Origin: an uncultured Gemmatimonadota bacterium
GTDB taxonomy: Bacteria; Gemmatimonadota; Gemmatimonadetes; Gemmatimonadales; GWC2-71-9
Length of the DNA: 12,141 nucleotides
Direction of reading: 5' to 3'
Assembly (NCBI GenBank): GCA_946480845.1
Contig: CAMLLJ010000071.1
Span: forward strand, 1 to 12,141
The translations under genes and the position numbers were made by a program. The notes beneath the pieces are model-generated. The model was not told the origin of the DNA. It saw only the letters and a list, made by a program, of their open reading frames with translations, and made no database searches. This document shows positions 1 through 5,857 of the stretch, piece by piece; position 1 is the first letter of the stretch, and each line of letters begins with the position of its first letter.

Positions 1-487
1 GGACCCGGCGGCGCTCCGCGAGTTCGCGCTGGTGCAGGAGCTGGTGGGCGCGATCCGGGCGATCCGCGCGGAGTACGGGGTGCAGCCGGGGCAGCCGGTG
101 CGCGCCTTCGTCTCGGGCGGCGCCAACGGTACCCGCGCAGCCTTTGAGCTCGAGCTGGGCCCCACCCCGGGGCTGGCAATGGTGAGCGCGCCCGCATTTG
201 CCGCGCCCGCGGAAGCGGTCGGCGGGCACGCCGTTATGAGCGACGGCAGCTCCGTCTTCGTGCCGCTGGGCGACGCGATCGACCTGGGCCGCGAATGCAC
301 CCGCCTGGGCGGCGAGCTCGCCCGCCTCGACGGGCTCATCGCCTCGCAGGAATCGAAGCTCGGCAACGAACGATTCGTGTCGCGTGCACCGGCCCACGTG
401 GTCGAGAACGAGCGCCAGAAGCTGGTAGCCTGGCGCGAGCAGGCGGGCGTGCTCGCCGAGAAGCGGCGGCTGCTCGGGTGCGGCTGA
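1..487 (+). CDS. valS: Valyl-tRNA synthetase, C-terminal end (5' truncated by window edge)
   Basis: This is the last 161 residues of an open frame that enters from the left edge (first complete codon at base 2) and stops at TGA 485-487. ValRS charges tRNA-Val with valine in the cytoplasm. The visible part covers the end of the anticodon-binding domain (VQELVGAIRAIRAEYGV is typical of class Ia synthetases) followed by a charged, heptad-like stretch over roughly the last 65 residues. This fits the C-terminal tRNA-binding coiled-coil arm of ValRS, with the family-typical segment LGNERFVSRAP and an ending rich in Glu, Lys and Arg. The catalytic domain lies outside the window. The next gene starts 10 bases before this stop, so the two are probably translated together. 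The assignment is strong for the coiled-coil arm; another class Ia synthetase is unlikely. Confidence 0.9.
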   Translation, partial: DPAALREFALVQELVGAIRAIRAEYGVQPGQPVRAFVSGGANGTRAAFELELGPTPGLAMVSAPAFAAPAEAVGGHAVMSDGSSVFVPLGDAIDLGRECTRLGGELARLDGLIASQESKLGNERFVSRAPAHVVENERQKLVAWREQAGVLAEKRRLLGCG

Positions 488-1743
488 CGCGGCGGCCGGG
501 CCGCGTGCTGGCGGGCGCCGCCGGGCTGGCGCTCGCTCTTGCCTGCGCCAAGATCGAGCCGCCGCCCGGTGGGCCGCCCGACGCCACCCCGCCCCGCCTC
601 ATCGCCGTGTCGCCCGACTCGATGTCGGTGCTCCCCGGCTTCGACGGCGATGTCGAGTTCCGGTTCGACGAGGTGATCTCCGAAGGCGGTGCCGCGAACC
701 TCGGCACCGGCACGGGGGACCTCGAGCGGCTCATCCTCCTCTCGCCCAGCACGCGCGTGCCCGAAGTGCGCTGGCGCCGAAACCGCATCACCGTGCGGCC
801 GCGCGAGGGCTGGCAGGAGAACCGCGTCTATCGCGTCGAGCTGCTCCCCGGCGTCATGGACCTCCGCAACAACCGTTCGACCGGCCGCGGCGCGAGCGCC
901 GTCATCACCTTCACCACCGGGGCCCCTGCCCCCGCCGCGGCGATCCGGGGCATCATCTACGACTGGACCAGCGCCCGCCCCGCACCCGGCGCGCTGATCG
1001 AGGCCGTGCTGATGCCCGACAGCCTGGTCTACCGCTTCACCGCCGACTCGGCCGGGCGCTTTGCGCTGGCACCGCTGCCCGCGGGGAACTACGTGGTCTA
1101 CGGATCGCTCGACCAGGACCGCGATCGCGAGCGCGACTTCCGCGAGCTCTTCGACAGCGCCACCGTGGCCACGGCCGACACCGGCCGGATGGAGCTCTGG
1201 GCCTTCCCGCACGACACCGTGGGCCCGCGGCTCCGCGAAGTGCAGGTGCGCGACAGCACCAGCGCGGTGGTCAGCTTCTCGCAGCCGCTCAGGCCGGGGA
1301 TCACCATCCCGGCGACGGCCGTGTCGCTGCGCCGGCTGCCCGACTCGACGGCCGTGGCGGTGCTCTCGCTCGCGCCGGAGGCGCCGGATACCATGGTCGC
1401 GGTGCGCGATCCGGCTGCGCGCGACACGGCAGCGGTCAGGGATACGGCGGCGGTCAGGGACACGGCCGCGGCCCGCGCGGATTCGGTGCGGGCGCCGGAG
1501 CGGCCCAGCCGCGCGCCGCTCTCCGACCGGCTGATCCTCCGGACCGCCGCCCCGCTTCCGCCGGGGACCCGGTACCTCCTCACCATCCGCGGCGTCAGCA
1601 ACGTGAGCGGCGCCACCGCCGACGCGGTCGGCACGCTCATCATCCCGGCGCCCGCGGCGCGCGACTCGCTTCCACCCCGCGGCTCGCTTCCCCCTCGAGA
1701 TTCGCTCCCGCGCCGCGACTCGGTCCCGCCTCCCGTCCGATGA
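478..1743 (+). CDS. Lipoprotein with Big_5-type Ig-like domain and carboxypeptidase-regulatory-like domain
   Basis: The protein has 421 residues from a GTG start at 478 that overlaps the valS stop by 10 bases. This start is chosen because it gives an Arg-rich n-region, a hydrophobic stretch and a lipobox-like ALAC with Cys23, so the product should be an exported, lipid-anchored protein. After the Cys comes a Pro/Gly linker (PPPGGPPDATPP) typical of Big_5 (SbsA-type) Ig lipoproteins, then an Ig-like domain at about residues 40-145. A second beta domain from about residue 155 to 225 resembles carboxypeptidase regulatory domains (GRFALAPLPAGNYVVYG). The rest looks like another Ig-like domain interrupted by RDTAAV repeats (316-333), and the protein ends in four RDSLPP-like repeats (395-418). 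No enzymatic motif is visible; a structural or envelope role is only inferred. It is joined to selA by an ATGA overlap. Confidence 0.8.
   Translation: MRLTRRPGRVLAGAAGLALALACAKIEPPPGGPPDATPPRLIAVSPDSMSVLPGFDGDVEFRFDEVISEGGAANLGTGTGDLERLILLSPSTRVPEVRWRRNRITVRPREGWQENRVYRVELLPGVMDLRNNRSTGRGASAVITFTTGAPAPAAAIRGIIYDWTSARPAPGALIEAVLMPDSLVYRFTADSAGRFALAPLPAGNYVVYGSLDQDRDRERDFRELFDSATVATADTGRMELWAFPHDTVGPRLREVQVRDSTSAVVSFSQPLRPGITIPATAVSLRRLPDSTAVAVLSLAPEAPDTMVAVRDPAARDTAAVRDTAAVRDTAAARADSVRAPERPSRAPLSDRLILRTAAPLPPGTRYLLTIRGVSNVSGATADAVGTLIIPAPAARDSLPPRGSLPPRDSLPRRDSVPPPVR
1423..1476 (+). repeat. Three tandem 18-base repeats encoding RDTAAV-like hexapeptides
   Basis: Units at 1423-1440, 1441-1458 and 1459-1476 share the pattern GAYACGGCNGCGGTCAGG, the third more diverged. 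They encode DTAAVR, DTAAVR and DTAAAR inside the Ig-like lipoprotein (residues 316-333). The repeats interrupt what looks like a beta-sandwich domain, so they probably form a flexible surface loop. In-frame length variation by slippage is plausible because the unit is a multiple of three. Confidence 0.8.
1660..1731 (+). repeat. Four tandem 18-base repeats encoding RDSLPP-like hexapeptides
   Basis: Units at 1660-1677, 1678-1695, 1696-1713 and 1714-1731 encode RDSLPP, RGSLPP, RDSLPR and RDSVPP, the C-terminal tail of the Ig-like lipoprotein. Substitutions between units are mostly silent or conservative, so the peptide rather than the DNA seems to be kept. A Pro-rich, charged tail would be extended and could span or bind the cell wall or outer envelope; that role is inference. 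Confidence 0.8.
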
Positions 1744-3098
1744 CCGATAGCCGCCGCCGCCTGCCGTCGATCGAGCGCCTGCTCGCCGATCCCGGCGTGG
1801 CGGGGCTGCTCGCACACGCGCCGCGCAGCGCCGTCGTGGCCGCGGCGCGCGACGCGGTCGCGTCCGCGCGCGCCGGCCGGAGCGGTCCGCCCGACAACTG
1901 GGCCGCCGAGATCGCCGACCGGCTGCGCCTCGGGCTCGCGCATTCGCTCGCGCCGGTGCTCAACGCCACCGGCGTCGTCCTGCACACCAACCTCGGCCGG
2001 GCGCCGCTCGCGGCGAGCGCCGTGCGCGCCGTGGCCGAGGTGGCCTCCGGATACAGCTCCCTCGAATTCGACCTGCCCTCCGGCGTCCGCGGGAGCCGCG
2101 GTGCGCATGGCCACGAGCGGCTGGTGCGGCTCACCGGCGCCGAGGACGCACTGGTGGTCAACAACGCCGCCGGCGCCCTGGTGCTCGCGCTCAACTCGCT
2201 GGCAGAGGGCGCCGACGTGGTGATCTCGCGCGGCGAGCTGATCGAGATCGGGGGCTCGTTCCGGATTCCGGAGATCATCGCCAGGGCGGGCGTCATGCTG
2301 CGGGAGGTGGGAACCACCAATCGCACTCACCTGCGCGACTACCGCGATGCGCTCCGCGGCGCCGGCGCCGTTCTGCTGGTGCACCGCTCCAACTTCGCCC
2401 AGCACGGGTTCGTCGCGACGCCGGCGCCCGAGGACGTGGCCGCCCTCGCGCGCGATGCGAGCATCCCGCTCATCCACGACGTCGGGAGCGGGCTGCTGGC
2501 GGACCTCGCGCCGTACGGCCTCACCGGTGAGCCCTCGGTGCGCGCCGCCGTGGCTGCGGGAGCCGACGTCGTGCTGTTCAGCGGGGACAAGCTGCTGGGC
2601 GGGCCGCAGGCGGGCATCCTGGTGGGCACCAGGGGGGCTATTGAGCGGTGCCGGCACAACCCGCTGGCGCGGGCCGTCCGGGCCGACAAGATGACGCTCG
2701 CCGCGCTCGACGCGACGCTCGCGCTCTACGATGATCCGGAGACGGCCCGGCGCGAGATCCCGGTGCTCGCCATGCTCACCGAGTCGGCTGAATCGATCGC
2801 GCACCGCGCCGCGGCGCTTGCGGCGGCGTGCCCGCGCGCGCTGGCGCCGGTGCTGGTCCCCGGATCATCCGCGGTTGGCGGCGGTGCGTTTCCCGACGCG
2901 GACCTGCCGACCACGCTGGTCCAGCTCGACCCCGGCCCGCTCGGCCCCGACGCGCTCGCCCTCCGGCTCCGGCTCGGCGATCCCCCCGTGGTCGCCCGCG
3001 TGGCGGAAGGCCGCGTGCTGCTCGACCCGCGCACGCTCTCCGCGGAAAGCTGCACGGCGGTTGCCGACGCGCTCACCCGGGCACTGGACGCCGAGTAG
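1740..3098 (+). CDS. selA: L-seryl-tRNA(Sec) selenium transferase (selenocysteine synthase)
   Basis: This 452-residue protein is full length for bacterial SelA. SelA is a PLP enzyme forming a large ring that converts Ser-tRNA(Sec) to Sec-tRNA(Sec) using selenophosphate, enabling selenocysteine insertion at UGA. Residues about 7-46 fit the N-terminal tRNA-binding domain (LPSIERLLADP). Family motifs follow: NATGVVLHTNLGRAPL, RGELIEIGGSFRIPEI, EVGTTNRTHLRDY, VHRSNF, HDVGSG and FSGDKLLGGPQAG, where K284 is the expected PLP-linked lysine. The C-terminus keeps PPVVARV and LLDPRT. Where most members as I recall have three Asn in a row, this one has NNA at 141-143. The ATG overlaps the stop of the upstream lipoprotein gene (ATGA), implying coupled translation. 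selB, often the next gene, is absent; the neighbour is convergent and unrelated. Confidence 0.95.
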   Translation: MTDSRRRLPSIERLLADPGVAGLLAHAPRSAVVAAARDAVASARAGRSGPPDNWAAEIADRLRLGLAHSLAPVLNATGVVLHTNLGRAPLAASAVRAVAEVASGYSSLEFDLPSGVRGSRGAHGHERLVRLTGAEDALVVNNAAGALVLALNSLAEGADVVISRGELIEIGGSFRIPEIIARAGVMLREVGTTNRTHLRDYRDALRGAGAVLLVHRSNFAQHGFVATPAPEDVAALARDASIPLIHDVGSGLLADLAPYGLTGEPSVRAAVAAGADVVLFSGDKLLGGPQAGILVGTRGAIERCRHNPLARAVRADKMTLAALDATLALYDDPETARREIPVLAMLTESAESIAHRAAALAAACPRALAPVLVPGSSAVGGGAFPDADLPTTLVQLDPGPLGPDALALRLRLGDPPVVARVAEGRVLLDPRTLSAESCTAVADALTRALDAE

Positions 3099-4047
3099 TC
3101 TCGTCCCACCGCCACGCGGCCCGGGTGCCGCGCAGCTCGACCCCGCCGACCCACCGCTCGATCCCCGCCAGCGCCACCGCGTCCACCTTCCGCCCGAGCA
3201 CGGCACGCGCACCGTCGGTGAGTCCGACGCGCGAGGCGCCGAAGCCGGCCCCGTCCGCCGGCCACGATCCTCCCAGGCGGATGAGCGGCGTGCGCATCCG
3301 GGCGAGCGCCGCCAGGATCGCATAGAGCATCGCGTCACCGAGCCACGGGGCCGGCTCCCGCGCCTGCACCTGCTCGAAGACCGCTCCCGCCGTGGCGGCG
3401 CCGGCCTCCACCGCCTCCAGGGCGAGCTGCTCGGTGCGGCCGAGCCCGTTCTCCGTCGAGGGCAGCTCGCGCAGGTGGCGGGCGAGCGCCGCCGGCAGGT
3501 ACGGCAGCGCATCCAGCCCGCTGCGGGCGAGCTCCGTGGCCGGCTCGGGCGTCGGCGCGCGCAGCGCGGCCCAGCCCGCGCTGCCGGCGGCCAGCATGGC
3601 GGGCGTGACCGGCATCCGCCGCTCGAACAGCTCCGCGAGCGCGGTTTCGTCGAGATTGCCGAGCCCGACGAAGCGCGGCACCGAGGGATGGGCGTCGAGC
3701 GTTACGATGGACAACGCACCCGCGCCCCTTCGCTTCGCCAGCCGGTCGAGCAGGTGGACCAGGATCGCCTGGTCGAAGAGGTCGTGCTCGAACCAGAGGA
3801 CCAGCTCGTCGCCCGCGTCGTGCCGGTCGAGCGCGTCGTCGGCCGCGCGGAGCGACTCGGCGATCCGGCCGGCATCACCGCCGTATGCGCGCGCGATGAA
3901 GCGGGCGCGCAGCTCGTACCAGGGCTCGCCATTGGCGGCACGGGTGGGGCCCTGGCAGAGCGGGTCGGCCCAGACCAGGTACTCGCCGGGGACCCCGGCA
4001 GACCGGAGCTTGCCGATGATGTCGTGACCGCAGCGGACGTGCAGCAT
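3073..4047 (-). CDS. DUF1835 domain-containing protein of unknown function
   Basis: The product is 324 residues and appears cytoplasmic, with no signal peptide or membrane segment. The start at 4047 is chosen because MLHVRCGHDI is the usual beginning of DUF1835 proteins; an in-frame extension upstream reads as low-quality Arg/Ser/Pro sequence. Family-like features are the N-terminal HVRCGHDI...L strand, the WADPLCQGP segment, and LWFEHDLFDQAILVHLLDRL, which resembles the conserved acidic/aromatic block of DUF1835. The remainder is rich in Ala, Leu and Arg with no motif I recognise. The biochemical role of the family is not established to my knowledge. Its last 26 bases overlap the end of selA on the opposite strand. 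No clear Shine-Dalgarno precedes the start, and the gap to the upstream lipoprotein gene is 154 bases with a hairpin. Confidence 0.75.
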   Translation of the reverse strand: MLHVRCGHDIIGKLRSAGVPGEYLVWADPLCQGPTRAANGEPWYELRARFIARAYGGDAGRIAESLRAADDALDRHDAGDELVLWFEHDLFDQAILVHLLDRLAKRRGAGALSIVTLDAHPSVPRFVGLGNLDETALAELFERRMPVTPAMLAAGSAGWAALRAPTPEPATELARSGLDALPYLPAALARHLRELPSTENGLGRTEQLALEAVEAGAATAGAVFEQVQAREPAPWLGDAMLYAILAALARMRTPLIRLGGSWPADGAGFGASRVGLTDGARAVLGRKVDAVALAGIERWVGGVELRGTRAAWRWDETTRRPVPG

Positions 4048-4154
4048 CGAACGCCGTGATGAGGGGACGCGGGATCGCGGGGCTGGCCGTAGAGACGATC
4101 CGGCGGCCGTTGCCTGCACCGACACCTTCTCGCGCCAGGGGAACGGAAATGCGA

Positions 4155-4184
4155 ACGCCGGAGCACCGCGAGGCGCTCCGGCGT
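4155..4184 (-). terminator. GC-rich hairpin, candidate terminator of the YfaP-like lipoprotein gene
   Basis: A perfect 10-base inverted repeat (ACGCCGGAGC at 4155-4164, GCTCCGGCGT at 4175-4184) encloses a 10-base loop. It begins 17 bases after the lipoprotein stop on the minus strand. The bases following it on that strand (TCGCATTTCCGTTC) are only modestly T-rich, so termination may be weak or may need a factor. It also separates the lipoprotein gene from the DUF1835 gene on the same strand. Confidence 0.5.
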
Positions 4185-4201
4185 CGCTGCCCTTCCCGGC
4201 G

Positions 4202-5038
4202 TCAATAGGTGAAGGTCGTGATCTCCGCTTCTGGATTCGCGCCGGCCACGCCGACGAAGCTGCCCGAGAAGACCTGCGGCTCGAGGCCCGCCGCCTGTAC
4301 CGTGACCACGTAATCGCTGCGAGCCACGCCGCAGTCGTCCCAGTAGCTGACGACGACCCGGTACTCCCCGTGCGGCGCCCCACCCACCGGCCAGACGATG
4401 TTCTCGTTGTTCACGTTGTCGAGGTTGCAGGCGGCGTTCGAGTCGAGGTCGAGCGTCCCGCCGGAGGCCGCCGTCAGGTTGCCGAAGTACACCTTCTCGC
4501 CGGAGGGATCGTAGACGTGGAGGTCCACGTCGCTCGCGCCGGTCCAGGAGACGCTCACCTGCACGTCGCCATTACCCACCCGGTAGACGCGAAGGCTCTG
4601 CGCCGCGTACTGGCTCACGGTGCCGCCGCTTCCGACGCCGTACTGGAGGCGGAGCGTCGAGGCACCCACCTGCGGCGCCACGCCCACCACGACGTCGCTC
4701 AGCGAGGCGCCGGCCGGCAGGGTCAGCTCCCAGTAGTCGTCGGCGCCGAGGAGCCAGACGTAGACCGTCGTGAACTCACTCGCCGACTCGACCGGGAACT
4801 TGGCGCTGCCGCCGTTGACCGCGGTGCCGGCGGCGGGCACGGTCGGCGCCGCCGCGGTCGAGGCGACCGGCGCCGTGCCGTCACGGAGCACCGCCTGCAC
4901 CGCGCCGTCGGCGGTGCTGACGCGGGAGATGAAGTCCGCCACCGAGCCCGCCGGGCCGAGTGGCTGGGGCGCTTCGCAGCCGGCGATCAGCGCCACGAGC
5001 GCGGCCGCAGCGGCGAGCCTGAGAGGAGTGCGGGTCAT
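4202..5038 (-). CDS. YfaP/DUF2135-like exported lipoprotein
   Basis: The protein has 278 residues. The start at 5038 is preferred over an in-frame ATG at 5098 because it follows an AAGAGGT Shine-Dalgarno at good spacing and immediately begins a lipoprotein signal peptide: MTRT, a hydrophobic stretch, then lipobox IAGC with Cys21. Residues 22-80 are an Ala/Thr/Pro-rich linker. Residues about 80-155 are beta-rich (FTTVYVWLLGADDYWELTLPAG). Residues about 158-250 match the YfaP/DUF2135 pattern: VSVSWTGASDVDLHVYDPSGE, YFGN, LDLDSNAACN, ENIVWP, GEYRVVVSYWDDCG. C204 and C236 are the only cysteines in the mature chain besides the lipidated one and could form a disulfide. The domain is found in secreted or envelope proteins, and its function is not established. 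The gene is divergent from purN. Confidence 0.8.
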   Translation of the reverse strand: MTRTPLRLAAAAALVALIAGCEAPQPLGPAGSVADFISRVSTADGAVQAVLRDGTAPVASTAAAPTVPAAGTAVNGGSAKFPVESASEFTTVYVWLLGADDYWELTLPAGASLSDVVVGVAPQVGASTLRLQYGVGSGGTVSQYAAQSLRVYRVGNGDVQVSVSWTGASDVDLHVYDPSGEKVYFGNLTAASGGTLDLDSNAACNLDNVNNENIVWPVGGAPHGEYRVVVSYWDDCGVARSDYVVTVQAAGLEPQVFSGSFVGVAGANPEAEITTFTY

Positions 5039-5083
5039 GCGGACGACCTCTTGTGGTGGATGGGTGCCGGGTTCCAGCGTCCG

Positions 5084-5149
5084 AATTGCAACGAGCATAC
5101 CAGCAGAAATGCGCTCCGCAGGGTCGGCCTATCCTGCTGTGGTGCAATT
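5084..5149. repeat. Widely spaced inverted repeat AATTGCA / TGCAATT in the divergent region
   Basis: AATTGCA at 5084-5090 and its reverse complement TGCAATT at 5143-5149 flank 52 bases in the 206-base gap between the divergent lipoprotein gene and purN. Just inside the arms, ACCAGCAG and CTGCTGTGGT are imperfectly complementary as well. AT-rich half sites stand out in this GC-rich DNA. They could be paired operator half sites or the base of a structured RNA. Nothing else in 5039-5244 is recognisable apart from the two promoter candidates. Confidence 0.35.
5094..5102 (-). promoter_or_regulatory. Candidate extended -10 promoter for the YfaP-like lipoprotein gene
   Basis: Read on the minus strand, the bases are TGG followed by TATGCT, an extended -10 (TGn plus TATAAT-like) arrangement. 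A good -35 hexamer is not visible at 17 bases upstream. Transcription would begin near 5087, leaving a leader of about 50 bases that carries the AAGAGGT ribosome binding site. This rests on motif similarity only. Confidence 0.3.
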
Positions 5150-5230
5150 ACTTCCGGCACCTGCCGCCGGGCGCGGAGCGCGCCGTGCTGGCGCATTGCC
5201 CGCCCGCTATGCGAATCACGACGCCTCCGT

Positions 5231-5236
5231 TACCTT
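5231..5236 (+). promoter_or_regulatory. Candidate -10 element TACCTT for purN, suggesting a leaderless transcript
   Basis: TACCTT ends 8 bases before the purN ATG at 5245, and no Shine-Dalgarno lies between. A -10 box at this distance would place the transcription start at or near the A of the start codon. A similar TATCTT followed by CTCCCGCC precedes the tRNA-Ser gene at 12072. No convincing -35 is seen. Confidence 0.3.
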
Positions 5237-5244
5237 TTCCCGCC

Positions 5245-5847
5245 ATGCCGATGCGGGTGGCGGTCTGCGTCTCGGGGGGCGGCAGCAATCTCGGTGCGCT
5301 CCTCGCCGCGTTTCCGCCCGGAAGCGAAGCGCAGGTGGTGCTGGTGCTCAGCAACCGTCCGGAGGCGGGAGGGCTCGAGCGGGCGCGGGCGCGCGGCGTG
5401 CCCGCCGTGACCCTCGCCGACCCGGCGAACGGCGCGGAATGGCTCGCCCTCCTCGAAGAGCACGGCGTGGACCTGATCGTGCTCGCGGGGTACCTCAAGC
5501 TGGTGCCGCGCGACGTCGTGGCTGCCTGGCGCGGGCGTATCGTGAACGTGCATCCGGCGCTGCTCCCTGCCTTCGGCGGGCCCGGGATGTACGGCGCACG
5601 GGTGCATCGGGCGGTGCTCGACTCGGGCGCCCGCGAGAGTGGCGCAACCGTGCACCTCGTGGACGAGGAATACGACCGCGGCGCCATCCTCGCGCAGGAG
5701 CGTGTCCCCGTCGTCCCGGGCGACACCCCGGACACCCTGGCCGCGCGCGTCCTCGCGGCCGAGCACCGCCTGCTGCCGGCGGTCGTCCGTGCCGCGGCTG
5801 CCGCGGGGCGCCCGGTTCCCCTACCCCTCTCGTCGGAGCAAGTGTGA
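5245..5847 (+). CDS. purN: Phosphoribosylglycinamide formyltransferase (GART, 10-formyl-THF dependent)
   Basis: The product is 200 residues, normal for PurN. It transfers a formyl group from 10-formyltetrahydrofolate to GAR, giving FGAR, the third step of de novo purine synthesis. The N-terminal Rossmann-like strand runs straight into the phosphate-binding motif CVSGGGSNL (residues 8-16). The catalytic triad is present: N101 and H103 in VNVHPALLP, and D144 in DEEYDRGAIL. FGGPGMYG at 110-117 matches the substrate-binding loop. The start at 5245 (MPMRV) is chosen for its position just before the first strand; in-frame ATGs at 5251 and 5209 are possible. purH follows after 10 bases, so the pair is an operon. 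No PurR-like operator or purine riboswitch is visible upstream. Confidence 0.93.
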   Translation: MPMRVAVCVSGGGSNLGALLAAFPPGSEAQVVLVLSNRPEAGGLERARARGVPAVTLADPANGAEWLALLEEHGVDLIVLAGYLKLVPRDVVAAWRGRIVNVHPALLPAFGGPGMYGARVHRAVLDSGARESGATVHLVDEEYDRGAILAQERVPVVPGDTPDTLAARVLAAEHRLLPAVVRAAAAAGRPVPLPLSSEQV

Positions 5848-5857
5848 AAGGATCGTC

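Noticed and set aside
1098..2804. Long minus-strand open frame (568 codons) opposite the Ig lipoprotein and selA
   Set aside because: It is antisense to two well-supported genes, is Arg/His/Gly-rich with no recognisable domain, and is a typical by-product of high GC content.
3115..3132. Hairpin CGCGGC-ccgggt-GCCGCG just after selA as a terminator
   Set aside because: The stem has only 6 base pairs, no T tract follows on either strand, and it lies inside the DUF1835 coding region; GC-rich DNA gives many such stems.
4048..4383. N-terminal extension of the DUF1835 frame on the minus strand
   Set aside because: The extension is Arg/Ser/Pro-rich with no family similarity, covers the hairpin at 4155-4184 and runs into the lipoprotein coding region; the family start is at 4047.
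5039..5098. Longer YfaP-like lipoprotein start at 5098
   Set aside because: It would bury the signal peptide 20 residues in and cover the AAGAGGT ribosome binding site.
5053..5244. Longer purN start
   Set aside because: It would add 64 residues before the first strand with no known domain, and would cover the divergent promoter region.
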